A stretch of DNA of 64,000 bases, from assembly GCA_049446715.1 (NCBI GenBank), contig JBMTQX010000008.1, positions 1 through 64,000 on the forward strand, written 5' to 3'. Position 1 is the first letter of the stretch. Every line of letters starts with the position of its first letter. The notes below the pieces were generated by a model. The model made no database searches. It was not told the origin of the DNA and saw nothing but the letters and a program-made list of their open reading frames with translations. Below, in pieces: positions 35,246 through 43,426 of this stretch. Made by a program: the position numbers and the translations under genes. The DNA comes from Eutrophocola sp049446715 (GTDB taxonomy: Bacteria; Pseudomonadota; Gammaproteobacteria; Pseudomonadales; Pseudohongiellaceae).

Positions 35246-36322
35246 TCAGCAGATATGGGCGCCCTGCACGGCGAGGTACAGCGAGTACAGGGACTGGCTG
35301 GCGGTCATGAACAGGCGGTTGCGTTTCTGGCCGCCAAAGGCCACGTTGGCGCACACTTCCGGCAGGCGGATCATGCCGAGCTGGTCACCTTCCGGTGACA
35401 CCACCATCACGCCCGGATTGGCACCGGCCCAGACATTGCCCAGGGCATCACAGCGGATACCGTCGGGACCGGAACGGGTGCCGCCGGGACCGGTCATGCG
35501 CACCAGGGTGCGGCCGTTGCGCAGGCGTGCACCGTCCACATCGAACATACGAGTTTCACCGCGGTCAGCGACATAGAGCAGTGAATAATCCGGCGAGAAG
35601 CATAGGCCGTTGGGCATGGTGGCATCATCGGTGACCTTGGTGATGCGGCCACTGTCGGGATCGACCCGATAGATCGCCGGTGGAATTTCCGACTCGGCCG
35701 GGTTGCCCTCGTACGGGGTACTGATGCCGAAGATGGGATCAGTGAACCAGATGCCGCCATCGGGATGCACCACCACATCGTTGGGTGAATTGAGCGGCTT
35801 GCCGTCATAGCTGTCGGCAATCACGGTCACCGTGCCGTCCGCTTCGTAGCGGGCGACGCGTCGGTTGCCGTGTTCACAGGCAATCTGGCGCCCCTGGAAA
35901 TCGAAGGTATTGCCGTTGCTGTTGCCGGACGGATTGCGGAAGGTGGTGACCTGGTTGTCGTCTTCCAGCCAGCGCATCTGGGCATTGTTCGGAATGTCGC
36001 TCCACACCAGGTACTTGCCGACGCCGTTCCAGGCCGGGCCCTCCGCCCATAGGGTACCGGTGTGCAGGCGCTGGATGGGCGCATTGAACTGCACCAGGCG
36101 GCGAAAACGCGGGTCCAGGGCAATAACATCGGGGTCCGGGTATTTCAGCGGGGTGTTGCCGGACCAGTCGCGCGGCTGCGGCAGCGGTGCGATATCGTCC
36201 AGGCTCGGCATCGGTCCGCCGGGCTGGGCCAACAGGCGGCTGCTAGCAAAAGGCAGGACTGTGGCACCGGCCATCGCGGCCAGCACCCGGCGGCGCGTAT
36301 TCGGTTTGATCGGTGTCTTCAT
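35246..36322 (-). CDS. Tat-exported SMP-30/gluconolactonase-family protein
   Basis: A 358-residue protein with a twin-arginine-like signal: TRRRVLAAMAGATVLPFA then an AQ cleavage region. The body is the six-bladed SMP-30 lactonase fold: LWAEGPAWN (metal Glu), CEHGNRRVARYE, SPNDVVVHPDGGIWFTDP, MPNGLCFSPDYSLLYVAD and SGPDGIRCDALGNVWAG (metal Asp). It likely opens a sugar-acid lactone in the periplasm with a divalent metal. It is the last gene of an operon with a BASS transporter and an enolase-superfamily dehydratase; its ATG overlaps the transporter stop (ATGA). Confidence 0.94.
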   Translation of the reverse strand: MKTPIKPNTRRRVLAAMAGATVLPFASSRLLAQPGGPMPSLDDIAPLPQPRDWSGNTPLKYPDPDVIALDPRFRRLVQFNAPIQRLHTGTLWAEGPAWNGVGKYLVWSDIPNNAQMRWLEDDNQVTTFRNPSGNSNGNTFDFQGRQIACEHGNRRVARYEADGTVTVIADSYDGKPLNSPNDVVVHPDGGIWFTDPIFGISTPYEGNPAESEIPPAIYRVDPDSGRITKVTDDATMPNGLCFSPDYSLLYVADRGETRMFDVDGARLRNGRTLVRMTGPGGTRSGPDGIRCDALGNVWAGANPGVMVVSPEGDQLGMIRLPEVCANVAFGGQKRNRLFMTASQSLYSLYLAVQGAHIC

Positions 36323-37470
36323 GCTTGCTGCCCTCCCGCAAGGCGGTTGTCATCTATGGCGCCTGTATCGGCGATTTCCGGCGCATTGCCGCCGGTGGGA
36401 CGGTCACGCCAGAACGAGGCCAGCGTCGCGCCGGTGATGTTCATCAGTGAACCGAACACTGTCGGCACCAGGCCGACGGTAGCCATCTTGCCCATCTCCT
36501 GGGCAAGGCCGGTGGCCAGCCCGGCATTCTGCAGGCCGACTTCAAAGGAAATGGTGCGGCAGGATTTTTCATCCAGTCCCATGAGCTTGCAGCTCCAGTA
36601 GCCGAGGACGAAACCGGTGATGTTGTGAATCAGGCTGATGAGGATGAGCAGCATGCCGATCTCGAGCAGGTTGTCGCGTCCGCCCGCGGTCATGATCATC
36701 AGGATCAGCACGATGCCGGCCATGGACACTTTCGGCATGAGGCGATCAAGCCAGTCGGTCTTGCCGTGCAGGAAATGGTTGAATACCAGCCCGGCGACGA
36801 TGGGGATGATGGTGATCTGGATGATGCTCCACATCATGCCCCAGGTGTCGATGGGAATGTACTGCCCGGCCAGCCACTGCATGTAGAACGGCGTCAGGAA
36901 CGGTGCCAGCAGGGTGGCAACCGTGGTCAGTGTCACCGACAGTGCCAGGTTGGCCTTGCCGATGTAGGCCATGACATTGGATGCCAGTCCACTGGGAGAA
37001 GCGCCGATCAGGATGATACCCGCTGCCACTTCCGGCTCGAGACTGAATCCCAGTGCCAGGCCGGCGCCAACGAAGGGCATGATGGTGAACTGGCAGGCAA
37101 GACCGATGAACACCGCTTTCGGGGACTTCACGATACCGACGAAATCGCCGGCGCTCATGGCCGTGCCCATGCCGAACATGATGATCTGCAGCAGCGGCAC
37201 AATGAGAGTGCTCATGCTGAAGCCGCCGAGGGTAACGAAAGGCGCCGGGTAGCACATGACAAAGGTCACGGCGGTAAAAATGATCAGGCTGAAGGAGAAG
37301 CCCTTCAGCTTTTCACTGCCACGCACACCAAAGGCGGCCAGCCCGAAGCCCAGGGTCAGCGTCCAGCCGGCAAGCGCCGGATTGACGAAAAACAGGACCA
37401 CGGCAAGCACGAAGGCCGCAACCGACAGGCGCAGGGCAAAGGTATGCAGAGTGCTGGATTCGCTGCTCAT
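36319..37470 (-). CDS. bile acid:sodium symporter (BASS) family transporter
   Basis: A 383-residue membrane protein with about ten helices. The family motifs are GVRGSEKLKGFSF region, GMGTAMSAGDFVG in the first half, LIGASPSGLASNVMAYIGKANLALSVT (split here as GASPSGLASNVMAY), and SFEVGLQNAGLATGLA near the end, where the crossing helices and sodium ligands lie. BASS proteins carry bile acids, pantoate, pyruvate and other organic acids. Here it sits between a dehydratase and a lactonase, so it likely imports a sugar-acid product. ATG at 37470 is chosen; a GTG four codons upstream overlaps the preceding gene. Confidence 0.93.
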   Translation of the reverse strand: MSSESSTLHTFALRLSVAAFVLAVVLFFVNPALAGWTLTLGFGLAAFGVRGSEKLKGFSFSLIIFTAVTFVMCYPAPFVTLGGFSMSTLIVPLLQIIMFGMGTAMSAGDFVGIVKSPKAVFIGLACQFTIMPFVGAGLALGFSLEPEVAAGIILIGASPSGLASNVMAYIGKANLALSVTLTTVATLLAPFLTPFYMQWLAGQYIPIDTWGMMWSIIQITIIPIVAGLVFNHFLHGKTDWLDRLMPKVSMAGIVLILMIMTAGGRDNLLEIGMLLILISLIHNITGFVLGYWSCKLMGLDEKSCRTISFEVGLQNAGLATGLAQEMGKMATVGLVPTVFGSLMNITGATLASFWRDRPTGGNAPEIADTGAIDDNRLAGGQQA

Positions 37471-37475
37471 GGCCG

Positions 37476-38732
37476 CTACCACTGCATGTAGGAACCGTCG
37501 GGACGACGGTTCATCAGCATGCCCATGCGGTATTCGTCGTATTCATCAATCAGCGTCAGTGCATCAAGGTTAACCGTGACGCCCAGGCCCGGCCGGTCAT
37601 TGGGCCAGAACTTGCCGTCGCGGAAGTCATACATGTCCGGCAGATGCGGGTAGGTGCGGCTGCCATCGCCGAGCATTTCCATCAGGGCCACTGATGATGT
37701 CGCCGTCAGACAATGCACCAGCGCGGCTTCGGCGATGGGACCGGTGAAGTGCGGAATCAGGCCGATGTAATGGGTCTCGGCGAGCGCGATGATCTTCATG
37801 TACTCGGTGATGCCGCCAGTGTTGGGCAACTGGCAGCGCACGTAGTCCACCAGTTCCTTTTCGATCAGGGTGTTGACGTCCCACTTGTAGCCAAACTGCT
37901 CGCCCACGGCGATGGGCACGCGCACGCGATCGCGCAGCCTTTGGTAGGAGTCGGTGCCTTCACTGCGCAGCAGGTCCTCGCAGAAATACGGGTGCAGGGG
38001 TTCGATCAGGGTGGCCAGGTTGATGGCGTCCGCCATGTCGAACTCGGTGTGGAAATCCAGCGCCCAGTGACCGTCGCCGACGGCGCCGTGGATTTCCAGG
38101 GCGTCCTCGTGCATCCGGCGCACCAGCTCGAAACGGTCGACGACCCGCTGGCGCGGGTTGTCGGTGGCATGACGGTACACGCGGATACCGGCATCAATGC
38201 AGGCCTTGGCGCGGTCGCCCAGTGAAGTGCCGAAGCCACCGCCCGGGAAGGCGGTTGAATAGCATTCGATGTGATCGCGCGCCTTGCCACCCAGCAGTTG
38301 CCAGACCGGCACGTCCAGTGCCTTGGCCTTCAGGTCCCACAGTGCCAGGTCGAGCGCGCCGATGGAATGCAGTTTCTCGCGACCCGCCGTGTAATGCATG
38401 CCGCGCATCATGGCCTGCCAGTGATCTTCGGTACGGAAGGGGTCCAGGCCGATGAGCATGCTGGCACACTCGTTCATGGTGGTGGGCTCGCCGCCTTCGC
38501 CGAAACCGATCAGTCCGTTTTCGGTTTCAATCATCACTACCCGCGAGGACTGGTTGACCATTGGCTGACCGGGACGTCCCTGGGAATCACCCCCGTGACT
38601 GAAATAACGGATGACCTTGATGCGGTCCTCATCCAGCCCGAGCACGTCGGCGGACATGGGTGCCCACAGGCCGGTGCCCACAGCTCCCATACCAAGTCTC
38701 TTGAGGATACTGCGACGATCCAGTGTTTTCAT
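37476..38732 (-). CDS. exported enolase-superfamily sugar-acid dehydratase
   Basis: A 418-residue protein. The N-terminus LDRRSILKRLGMGAVGTGLW resembles a Tat signal. The enolase fold keeps the mandelate-racemase-subgroup residues: Asp226/His228 in DFHTEF, Glu252 in CEDLL, Glu278 in GEQF and the catalytic His328 in IPHF, like galactonate/mannonate dehydratases that make 2-keto-3-deoxy acids. Export would be unusual because members are normally cytoplasmic. GGGGGGG sits before the ATG at 38732; longer starts lack support. It heads the operon with the BASS transporter and lactonase, divergent from the aldolase gene. Confidence 0.9.
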   Translation of the reverse strand: MKTLDRRSILKRLGMGAVGTGLWAPMSADVLGLDEDRIKVIRYFSHGGDSQGRPGQPMVNQSSRVVMIETENGLIGFGEGGEPTTMNECASMLIGLDPFRTEDHWQAMMRGMHYTAGREKLHSIGALDLALWDLKAKALDVPVWQLLGGKARDHIECYSTAFPGGGFGTSLGDRAKACIDAGIRVYRHATDNPRQRVVDRFELVRRMHEDALEIHGAVGDGHWALDFHTEFDMADAINLATLIEPLHPYFCEDLLRSEGTDSYQRLRDRVRVPIAVGEQFGYKWDVNTLIEKELVDYVRCQLPNTGGITEYMKIIALAETHYIGLIPHFTGPIAEAALVHCLTATSSVALMEMLGDGSRTYPHLPDMYDFRDGKFWPNDRPGLGVTVNLDALTLIDEYDEYRMGMLMNRRPDGSYMQW

Positions 38733-38977
38733 GGTTAACCCCCCCTCTCCATGCCTGGCATGCATGCGCATGAAGCAAACTGTCTGTTGTTGTATTTGTT
38801 ATGGTGCCGGAACCGTCGGGTAAACCGGCATGATTTGCGCAGCCGCAAACCCGTTTTCTTTCGGCAGGGATCCCCATATTATCCGCTGCCTGGAGTTCCA
38901 AAAAGAGACTTACAAGTAAATCATCATATGATTAAATAGATCAATAACAATAAATACAGTCTAGCGGGGGAGAACCC
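38733..38977. promoter_or_regulatory. divergent promoter of dehydratase and aldolase operons
   Basis: The 245 bases hold the start regions of both sugar-acid operons. The clearest element is the ATCATATGAT-centred palindrome at 38919-38933. The stretch next to the aldolase gene is strongly AT-rich, unlike the rest of the window, as expected for a promoter. Confidence 0.5.
38919..38933. promoter_or_regulatory. palindrome AATCAT-CAT-ATGATT, operator candidate
   Basis: A perfect six-pair inverted repeat (also containing the 10-base palindrome ATCATATGAT) 45 bases before the aldolase gene. A related TCATATGAT sequence occurs at 53511-53527 by the RraA-like gene, another exported sugar-acid gene. 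Confidence 0.45.
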
Positions 38978-39847
38978 ATGATTCACGCCAAAACGACCGC
39001 CGGAAAATACCGGCAGCTGGTAATTGCCGCCATGCTTTGCCTGGCCGGCGCCAACGCACCGGCGGCGGAAGATGCCTACTACAACACGGTGAAAACGAAA
39101 CTGGAAAACGGCCAAAAGGTTGTTGGCGGCACCATCAGTACCAACGACACCAACATCTACTGCGCCATGGCCAGTGCCGGTTTTGATTTTCTCTGGATTG
39201 AAATGCAGCACAGCCCCCTCACCTATCAGGAAGTGGCCACCATGATCCGTGCCTGCCCCGGGCCGGCGATTCCCTTCATCCGCGTGCCGACCGACAGTGA
39301 AGGTGACATCCAGAAAGCCGTCGACATCGGTGCCCTTGGCGTCATCGTGCCGATGGTTGATACGGTCGAGAAAATCCAGAACGCCATCACCTATGCCAAG
39401 TTCCCCCCGGTCGGAAAACGCAGCCAGGGTGGCGGCCAGTACGGTACCCTGTACGGTCGCAGTTACCGCCAGACCGCCAATGACAACATCATGATCGTGG
39501 CCATGATCGAGAACCCCGCCGGTATTGAAATCGCTGACCAGATCGCCGGCCTCGAACACGTGGACGTGGTGTTTGCCGCCAGCTCCGACATCGGCAGCTT
39601 CAGCGGCCTGCGTCAGGGCAACCCGCAGTACGAAGCCCTGATCACCCGCATCAAGGACGCCACCCTGGCCGCTGGCAAATACCTGGCCGGTCCTTCCGCC
39701 TGGAAGGACACCCGTGACGGCTACACCTTTTTCCAGGGGCCGCCCGAGTCCATGCTGATTCGCAGTGGCGCGCGTCTGGCCCTGGAAGGCGATGCCGGCA
39801 GTGAACTGCCGCGTGGTGTTGCCCCTATCGAAGGTCTCGAAGACTGA
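38978..39847 (+). CDS. exported HpcH/HpaI-family aldolase
   Basis: A 289-residue protein with a clear Sec signal (LVIAAMLCLAGANAPAA). The mature protein is a full HpcH/HpaI class II aldolase: FDFLWIEMQHSPL with the catalytic His78, FIRVP with Arg102, and metal ligands Glu178 (AMIENP) and Asp204 (SSDIG), plus GALGVIVPMVDT and PPVGKRSQGG. Known members cleave 2-keto-3-deoxy sugar acids or 4-hydroxy-2-oxo acids to pyruvate and an aldehyde in the cytoplasm, so export is unusual. It is divergent from the dehydratase that could supply its substrate and is followed by a GntP permease. Confidence 0.93.
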   Translation: MIHAKTTAGKYRQLVIAAMLCLAGANAPAAEDAYYNTVKTKLENGQKVVGGTISTNDTNIYCAMASAGFDFLWIEMQHSPLTYQEVATMIRACPGPAIPFIRVPTDSEGDIQKAVDIGALGVIVPMVDTVEKIQNAITYAKFPPVGKRSQGGGQYGTLYGRSYRQTANDNIMIVAMIENPAGIEIADQIAGLEHVDVVFAASSDIGSFSGLRQGNPQYEALITRIKDATLAAGKYLAGPSAWKDTRDGYTFFQGPPESMLIRSGARLALEGDAGSELPRGVAPIEGLED

Positions 39848-39859
39848 TCCGGTGTGCAT

Positions 39860-39887
39860 ACGGACAGGGTGACTGTTCCCTGTCCGT
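39860..39887 (+). other. intercistronic hairpin between aldolase and permease genes
   Basis: ACGGACAGGG and CCCTGTCCGT form a perfect ten-pair stem with an eight-base loop. There is no T-run after it, so it is more likely an mRNA-processing or stability element than a complete terminator. Confidence 0.55.
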
Positions 39888-39917
39888 GTCGCGCCTGCTT
39901 GTCACAGGTGCCTTTCC

Positions 39918-41339
39918 ATGACAGACCTATATCCTTTTATCGTCATGGCCGTCGGTGTCGCCATCATCGTTCTGGCCATCATCCGCTACCGGGTCCATGC
40001 CTTCATCGCGCTGATCCTGGCCACTTTTGTTGTCGGCCTGCTGTCCTGGCGTACATTCCCTGAAGCGGCCAACCCGGCTGTTGCTGCCATCGAACTGGCC
40101 GTGCGTGAATTCGGCAACATGGCCGGCAGTCTCGGTGTCGTCATCGTCATGGCATCGATCATCGGCAAATGCCTGATGGACAGCGGTGCCGCCGATGCCA
40201 TCACGCGGCGCCTGCTGGACCTGTTCGGCGAACGCCGTGCCCCGTATGCCCTGCTCGGCAGCGGCTACCTGCTGTCCATCCCGGTGTTTTTCGACACGGT
40301 GTTCTTTCTGCTGATCCCGCTGGCCAAGGCCTTCCGCCTGCGCACCGGCGGCTCCTACATCCAGTTCGTGATGGCGATCTGCGCCGGCGGCCTGCTGACC
40401 CATTCGCTGGTGGCCCCCACGCCGGGTCCGATGGTGATGGCGGAAAACCTCGACCTGGACCTCGGGCTGACCATCATGGCGGGGATTATTTTCAGCATCG
40501 TGCCGGCCGTGATCGTGGGGTTTTATTACACACGCTGGCTGGGCCGTCGCTATGACATCCCGCTGCGCGATGTCAGTGCAGCCGGCAGCCGGGAAAATCG
40601 GGTCATCGCCGACAGTGATCTGCCGCCGTTCTGGCTCGCCATCATGCCCATCTTTCTGCCGGTAGCCCTGATTGCTGCCAGCAGCATCGTGTCAGCCATC
40701 AATGCTTCCCTGGTGGCGCAGGGTGAGGCCGGCTTCAATGCGCTGTTGCTGGGTGTGATCGGATTTCTGGGGGATCGCAACATGGCCATGCTGCTCTCCG
40801 CTACCGTGTCGATCTACCTGCTGACCCGGGTCCGCCAAAATGACTTGCATGGCATCATGACCAGCCTGGAACCCATTATCGGCACCGCAGGCATGATCAT
40901 CCTGATTACCGCTGCCGGGGGTGCCTTTGGCGCCATGATTCGCCAGGCCGGTGTCGGCGAAGTGATCCAGCAACATGTCGCCACCGGCATGTCCGGGGCC
41001 GGCCTGTTGTTCCTGGCTTTCATGATCTCGGCCGTGATGAAAACCGCGCAGGGTTCCAGCACGGTGGCGATGATCACCACGTCAGCCATCATGTATTCGG
41101 TGATCCAGGGCATCGCCCTGCCCTACCACCCGTTGTACCTGTTCCTGGCCATTGGCTTCGGCGGCCTGGTGTTTTCCTGGATGAATGACAGCGGCTTCTG
41201 GGTGGTGTGCAAGATGGGCGGCTTCTCGGAAACGGAAACCCTGCGGACCTGGACAACCACACTGGCCCTGATGGGCATTGTCGGCATCATCCAGGTGATG
41301 ATCGTGTCGGCAATCCTGCCGCTGAATTTTATTCCCTGA
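39918..41339 (+). CDS. GntP-family gluconate/sugar-acid permease
   Basis: A 473-residue membrane protein with 12-14 helices. GntP motifs include ASIIGKCLMDSGAADAI, SIPVFFDTVFFLLIPLAKA, LVAPTPGPMVMAENL, AAGGAFGAMIRQAGV, KTAQGSSTVAMITT and SWMNDSGFWVV. The family imports gluconate, glycerate, fructuronate and similar acids with protons. It follows the exported aldolase gene by 70 bases and is probably co-transcribed. If the aldolase works outside, GntP may bring in a smaller acid product or an uncleaved acid. Confidence 0.95.
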   Translation: MTDLYPFIVMAVGVAIIVLAIIRYRVHAFIALILATFVVGLLSWRTFPEAANPAVAAIELAVREFGNMAGSLGVVIVMASIIGKCLMDSGAADAITRRLLDLFGERRAPYALLGSGYLLSIPVFFDTVFFLLIPLAKAFRLRTGGSYIQFVMAICAGGLLTHSLVAPTPGPMVMAENLDLDLGLTIMAGIIFSIVPAVIVGFYYTRWLGRRYDIPLRDVSAAGSRENRVIADSDLPPFWLAIMPIFLPVALIAASSIVSAINASLVAQGEAGFNALLLGVIGFLGDRNMAMLLSATVSIYLLTRVRQNDLHGIMTSLEPIIGTAGMIILITAAGGAFGAMIRQAGVGEVIQQHVATGMSGAGLLFLAFMISAVMKTAQGSSTVAMITTSAIMYSVIQGIALPYHPLYLFLAIGFGGLVFSWMNDSGFWVVCKMGGFSETETLRTWTTTLALMGIVGIIQVMIVSAILPLNFIP

Positions 41340-41366
41340 CTTTTCCTGTCTGCACGGCGCCGCTGG

Positions 41367-42094
41367 CTAGGGTGCCAGGTAGCCCGCAAAACATTCAAAC
41401 GGATAGATGAACCCACCGAGGCGCGCACAAACGCGATGTAGCGCGCCGCCTTGCCGCTGAAGGTTTCCGGGCCCTCGTATACCTGGGTTGACCACAGGGT
41501 ATTGCCGTCCGTACTGAGGCGAAACTGTTCCGTCAGGTGCAGGTTGTCGGCATAGTCGAAGCCGTTGTTCATGAAGGTGCCTGCAGCAATAGGGTTGGTG
41601 TCCACGCGCGGGGTGCCCCCGTCCCAGAATCCCACCGAATGCCCGGACTTGGTATGCGGATGATCCGCCGGCGGATGGTCACGTCCGTCCAGGTAGATCA
41701 CCCGCACCAGGTTGTAATACTCCATGCGGAATACGATCAGGTCGCGACCTTCATCAATGTCCAGGGGAAACGGCGCCTGCATGTAGAACGCTACCGAAGG
41801 CGGGAGACACGCAACAGCCGGATTCTGCATGCTGTTGGGATCATAGTTTTCCGCCTGCGCCAGTGCTCGCGGGCTCAGCGCCAGCCCCGCAAACTGACCC
41901 GGCGCCAGCTCAAGGTCGCCGGCATTGTTGATAAACTGCACGTCCTCCGGCACCTGGTTCACCAGCACCTGGCCAAAAGGTTCACGCCCGAATTTCGGCT
42001 GCCAGAATCCGGACAGGCCATGCAGGTCCTGGGCAGAAACGAGGCGGGAAAAAACTGTCAGGCAGACAAGCCAGACCGCGCCTGTTGGCTTCAT
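41367..42094 (-). pseudogene. frameshifted exported protein, GHSVG-W-D-T family
   Basis: The gene starts with a signal peptide (MKPTGAVWLVCLTVFSRLVSAQ) and carries KSGHSVGFWDGGTPRVDT and a YADNLHLTEQFRLSTDG segment. These match the family of the intact gene at 56617 (GHSVGHWEGDTLVVDT and VVERFRVIDDG). A one-base deletion near 41405 diverts the last codons. Restoring one base gives GFIYPFECFAGYLAP and a TAG at 41367. Length is 728 bases, one short of 243 codons. It is the last of three broken genes in a row. The function of the family is unknown; it often follows DUF6152 genes. Confidence 0.8.
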
Positions 42095-42103
42095 GACATT
42101 GTC

Positions 42104-42508
42104 CTACTCGTTGGCACCGCTGCGATCCGGCGGATTGTTGGGCGGCCGGCCATCGGTAAATTCAAGGACACGCAATGCGATATCCGGCGAACCGTCACGG
42201 GCAGGGAAACCAATGGCGGTGATGACATCCCCCGGTTTGAGAGTGTCCTGGCGCCCCCCCTGGCGCCACAGCGCACTGGCACCGGCCCTCTCGATGGTCC
42301 CGCGTTCGCTTTACCCTTCGACGTTGGTCCGGGTCAGGTAAATGACACAGTGCGGGTGGCAAAAACGGAGAGCCTGCACCGTGCCGGTCACTGAAATCAT
42401 CTCTTCAGGCTGGTAGATCATGGCCACAGCATGATAGCCACTGGCGGGCTGGCTAGCGGTAACCAGCACGCAGAAGCACAGGACTAATGCACGCATAAAG
42501 GATTTCAT
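42104..42508 (-). pseudogene. DUF6152-like exported protein with one stop codon
   Basis: The 135-codon frame starts with a signal peptide (MKSFMRALVLCFCVLVTASQP), then YHAVAMIYQPEEMISVTGTVQALRF, split here, and PHCVIYLT. This is the pattern of the DUF6152 gene at 56240 (HHSPVAFD, EGEIISVDVRNPH). A single TAA at 42311-42313 (codon 66) interrupts it. The remainder, through LKPGDVITAIGFPARDGS to NPPDRSGANE, is intact and ends at TAG 42104. It could be a recent nonsense mutation or a sequence error. Gap of 9 bases to the next broken gene and 6 bases from the previous one. Confidence 0.8.
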
Positions 42509-42514
42509 GGCTGG

Positions 42515-43026
42515 CTATTTCCCGGCCATAACACCGGGCAGCACCAGCTTGCGCCGGCCGAACAGCCACTGGCTGTCTTGACCCGCGCATCCTCATAGTG
42601 GCGCATGGCCGGCACGGTAAAGCCGTTCTACATGTCGCCCACCATGGTGATCCAGTATCCGTAATGGTGCACCTCACCGGCACTGACAAAATCATAGGAG
42701 GAGTTGGTGATGATGTGGTGCATCAGCATTTACGGTGGCAGAGTTTCGGATTGCCGCGTCGTAATCAGGCTCCGGATCGCTTCCTTGTCCTTGAGTACCT
42801 GGCCACCGCCCAGATCAAACTCGGCATCTTCGGTGAAGGTTGCCACGTAACGGTCGGCATCCAGCTGGTCGAAGGCATAGGCATACGTCATGAGCAGGTT
42901 TTCAATGACGCCCTTGTCCACCAGGGCTTGGATGGCAGCCTCTTAGGCCGCCATGGCAGTCAGTGGCGACAGCAGTATGCCCGGCACGAGCATGGCGAGT
43001 GTACTGATCAGGCGCAGCAGTTTCAT
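42515..43026 (-). pseudogene. broken exported SnoaL-like protein
   Basis: A signal peptide (MKLLRLISTLAMLVPGILLS) is followed by VIENLLMTYAYAFDQLDADRYVATF, split here, FTEDAEFDLGGGQVL, HHYGYWITMVGDM and RHYEDARVKTASG. This is a SnoaL-like fold related to the genes at 265 and 27298. Stops occur at 42943-42945 (TAA), 42730-42732 (TAA) and 42628-42630 (TAG). A one-base deletion near 42560-42580 is needed to reach the natural end QWLFGRRKLVLPGVMAGK. This is the most damaged gene of the window and lies first in the broken operon. Confidence 0.85.
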
Positions 43027-43426
43027 GGGCATTTCCTTTCCTGTTTCTGGTGACAGTTTGATGGCCGGGAACGGCTATTCGGATCCTCGCCGGGCTGGCA
43101 CATATGCCGGATGGGCGTTGATCAGGGTGCCATTACTTTAGTCGTTCTTGCGGGCGGGTAAAGCCGTTATTTACCCGACGCCCGCAACGCCATATTGCTG
43201 ACAATGTGACCGGAGGAGCCATCAGCATTTTTCTTATTTTTCACGATTTCCTTGACTCCGCTGTTTTAGAGGCTTTATTGTTGACCAGATTGTTAACAAT
43301 ATAGACAAAAATAACGCGACTTCAAGCGACGTTGACCGACACCAGGCGCCCTGCTGCCTTTTGCCTTTTGCAAAAACAGATCGACAAAAACAACTAGAAG
43401 AATCACTTCATAAACAGGGGAATGCC
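43027..43426. promoter_or_regulatory. 400-base promoter region of the TonB receptor gene
   Basis: No gene is seen here. The region is AT-rich between about 43220 and 43330. TTGACC at 43281-43286 could serve as a -35 element, and the ATTGTTAACAAT palindrome starts two bases later, overlapping the core promoter, with TATAGA just beyond. AGGGGA precedes the ATG at 43427. The left part serves as the start region of the broken leftward operon. Confidence 0.5.
43289..43300. promoter_or_regulatory. ATTGTTAACAAT operator of the TonB receptor gene
   Basis: Perfect 12-base palindrome 127 bases before the receptor start. The preceding 12 bases, ATTGTTGACCAG, look like a weakened second copy in the same phase, mirroring the double site at 17355-17378. 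Overlap with a probable -35/-10 region fits repression. Confidence 0.75.
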
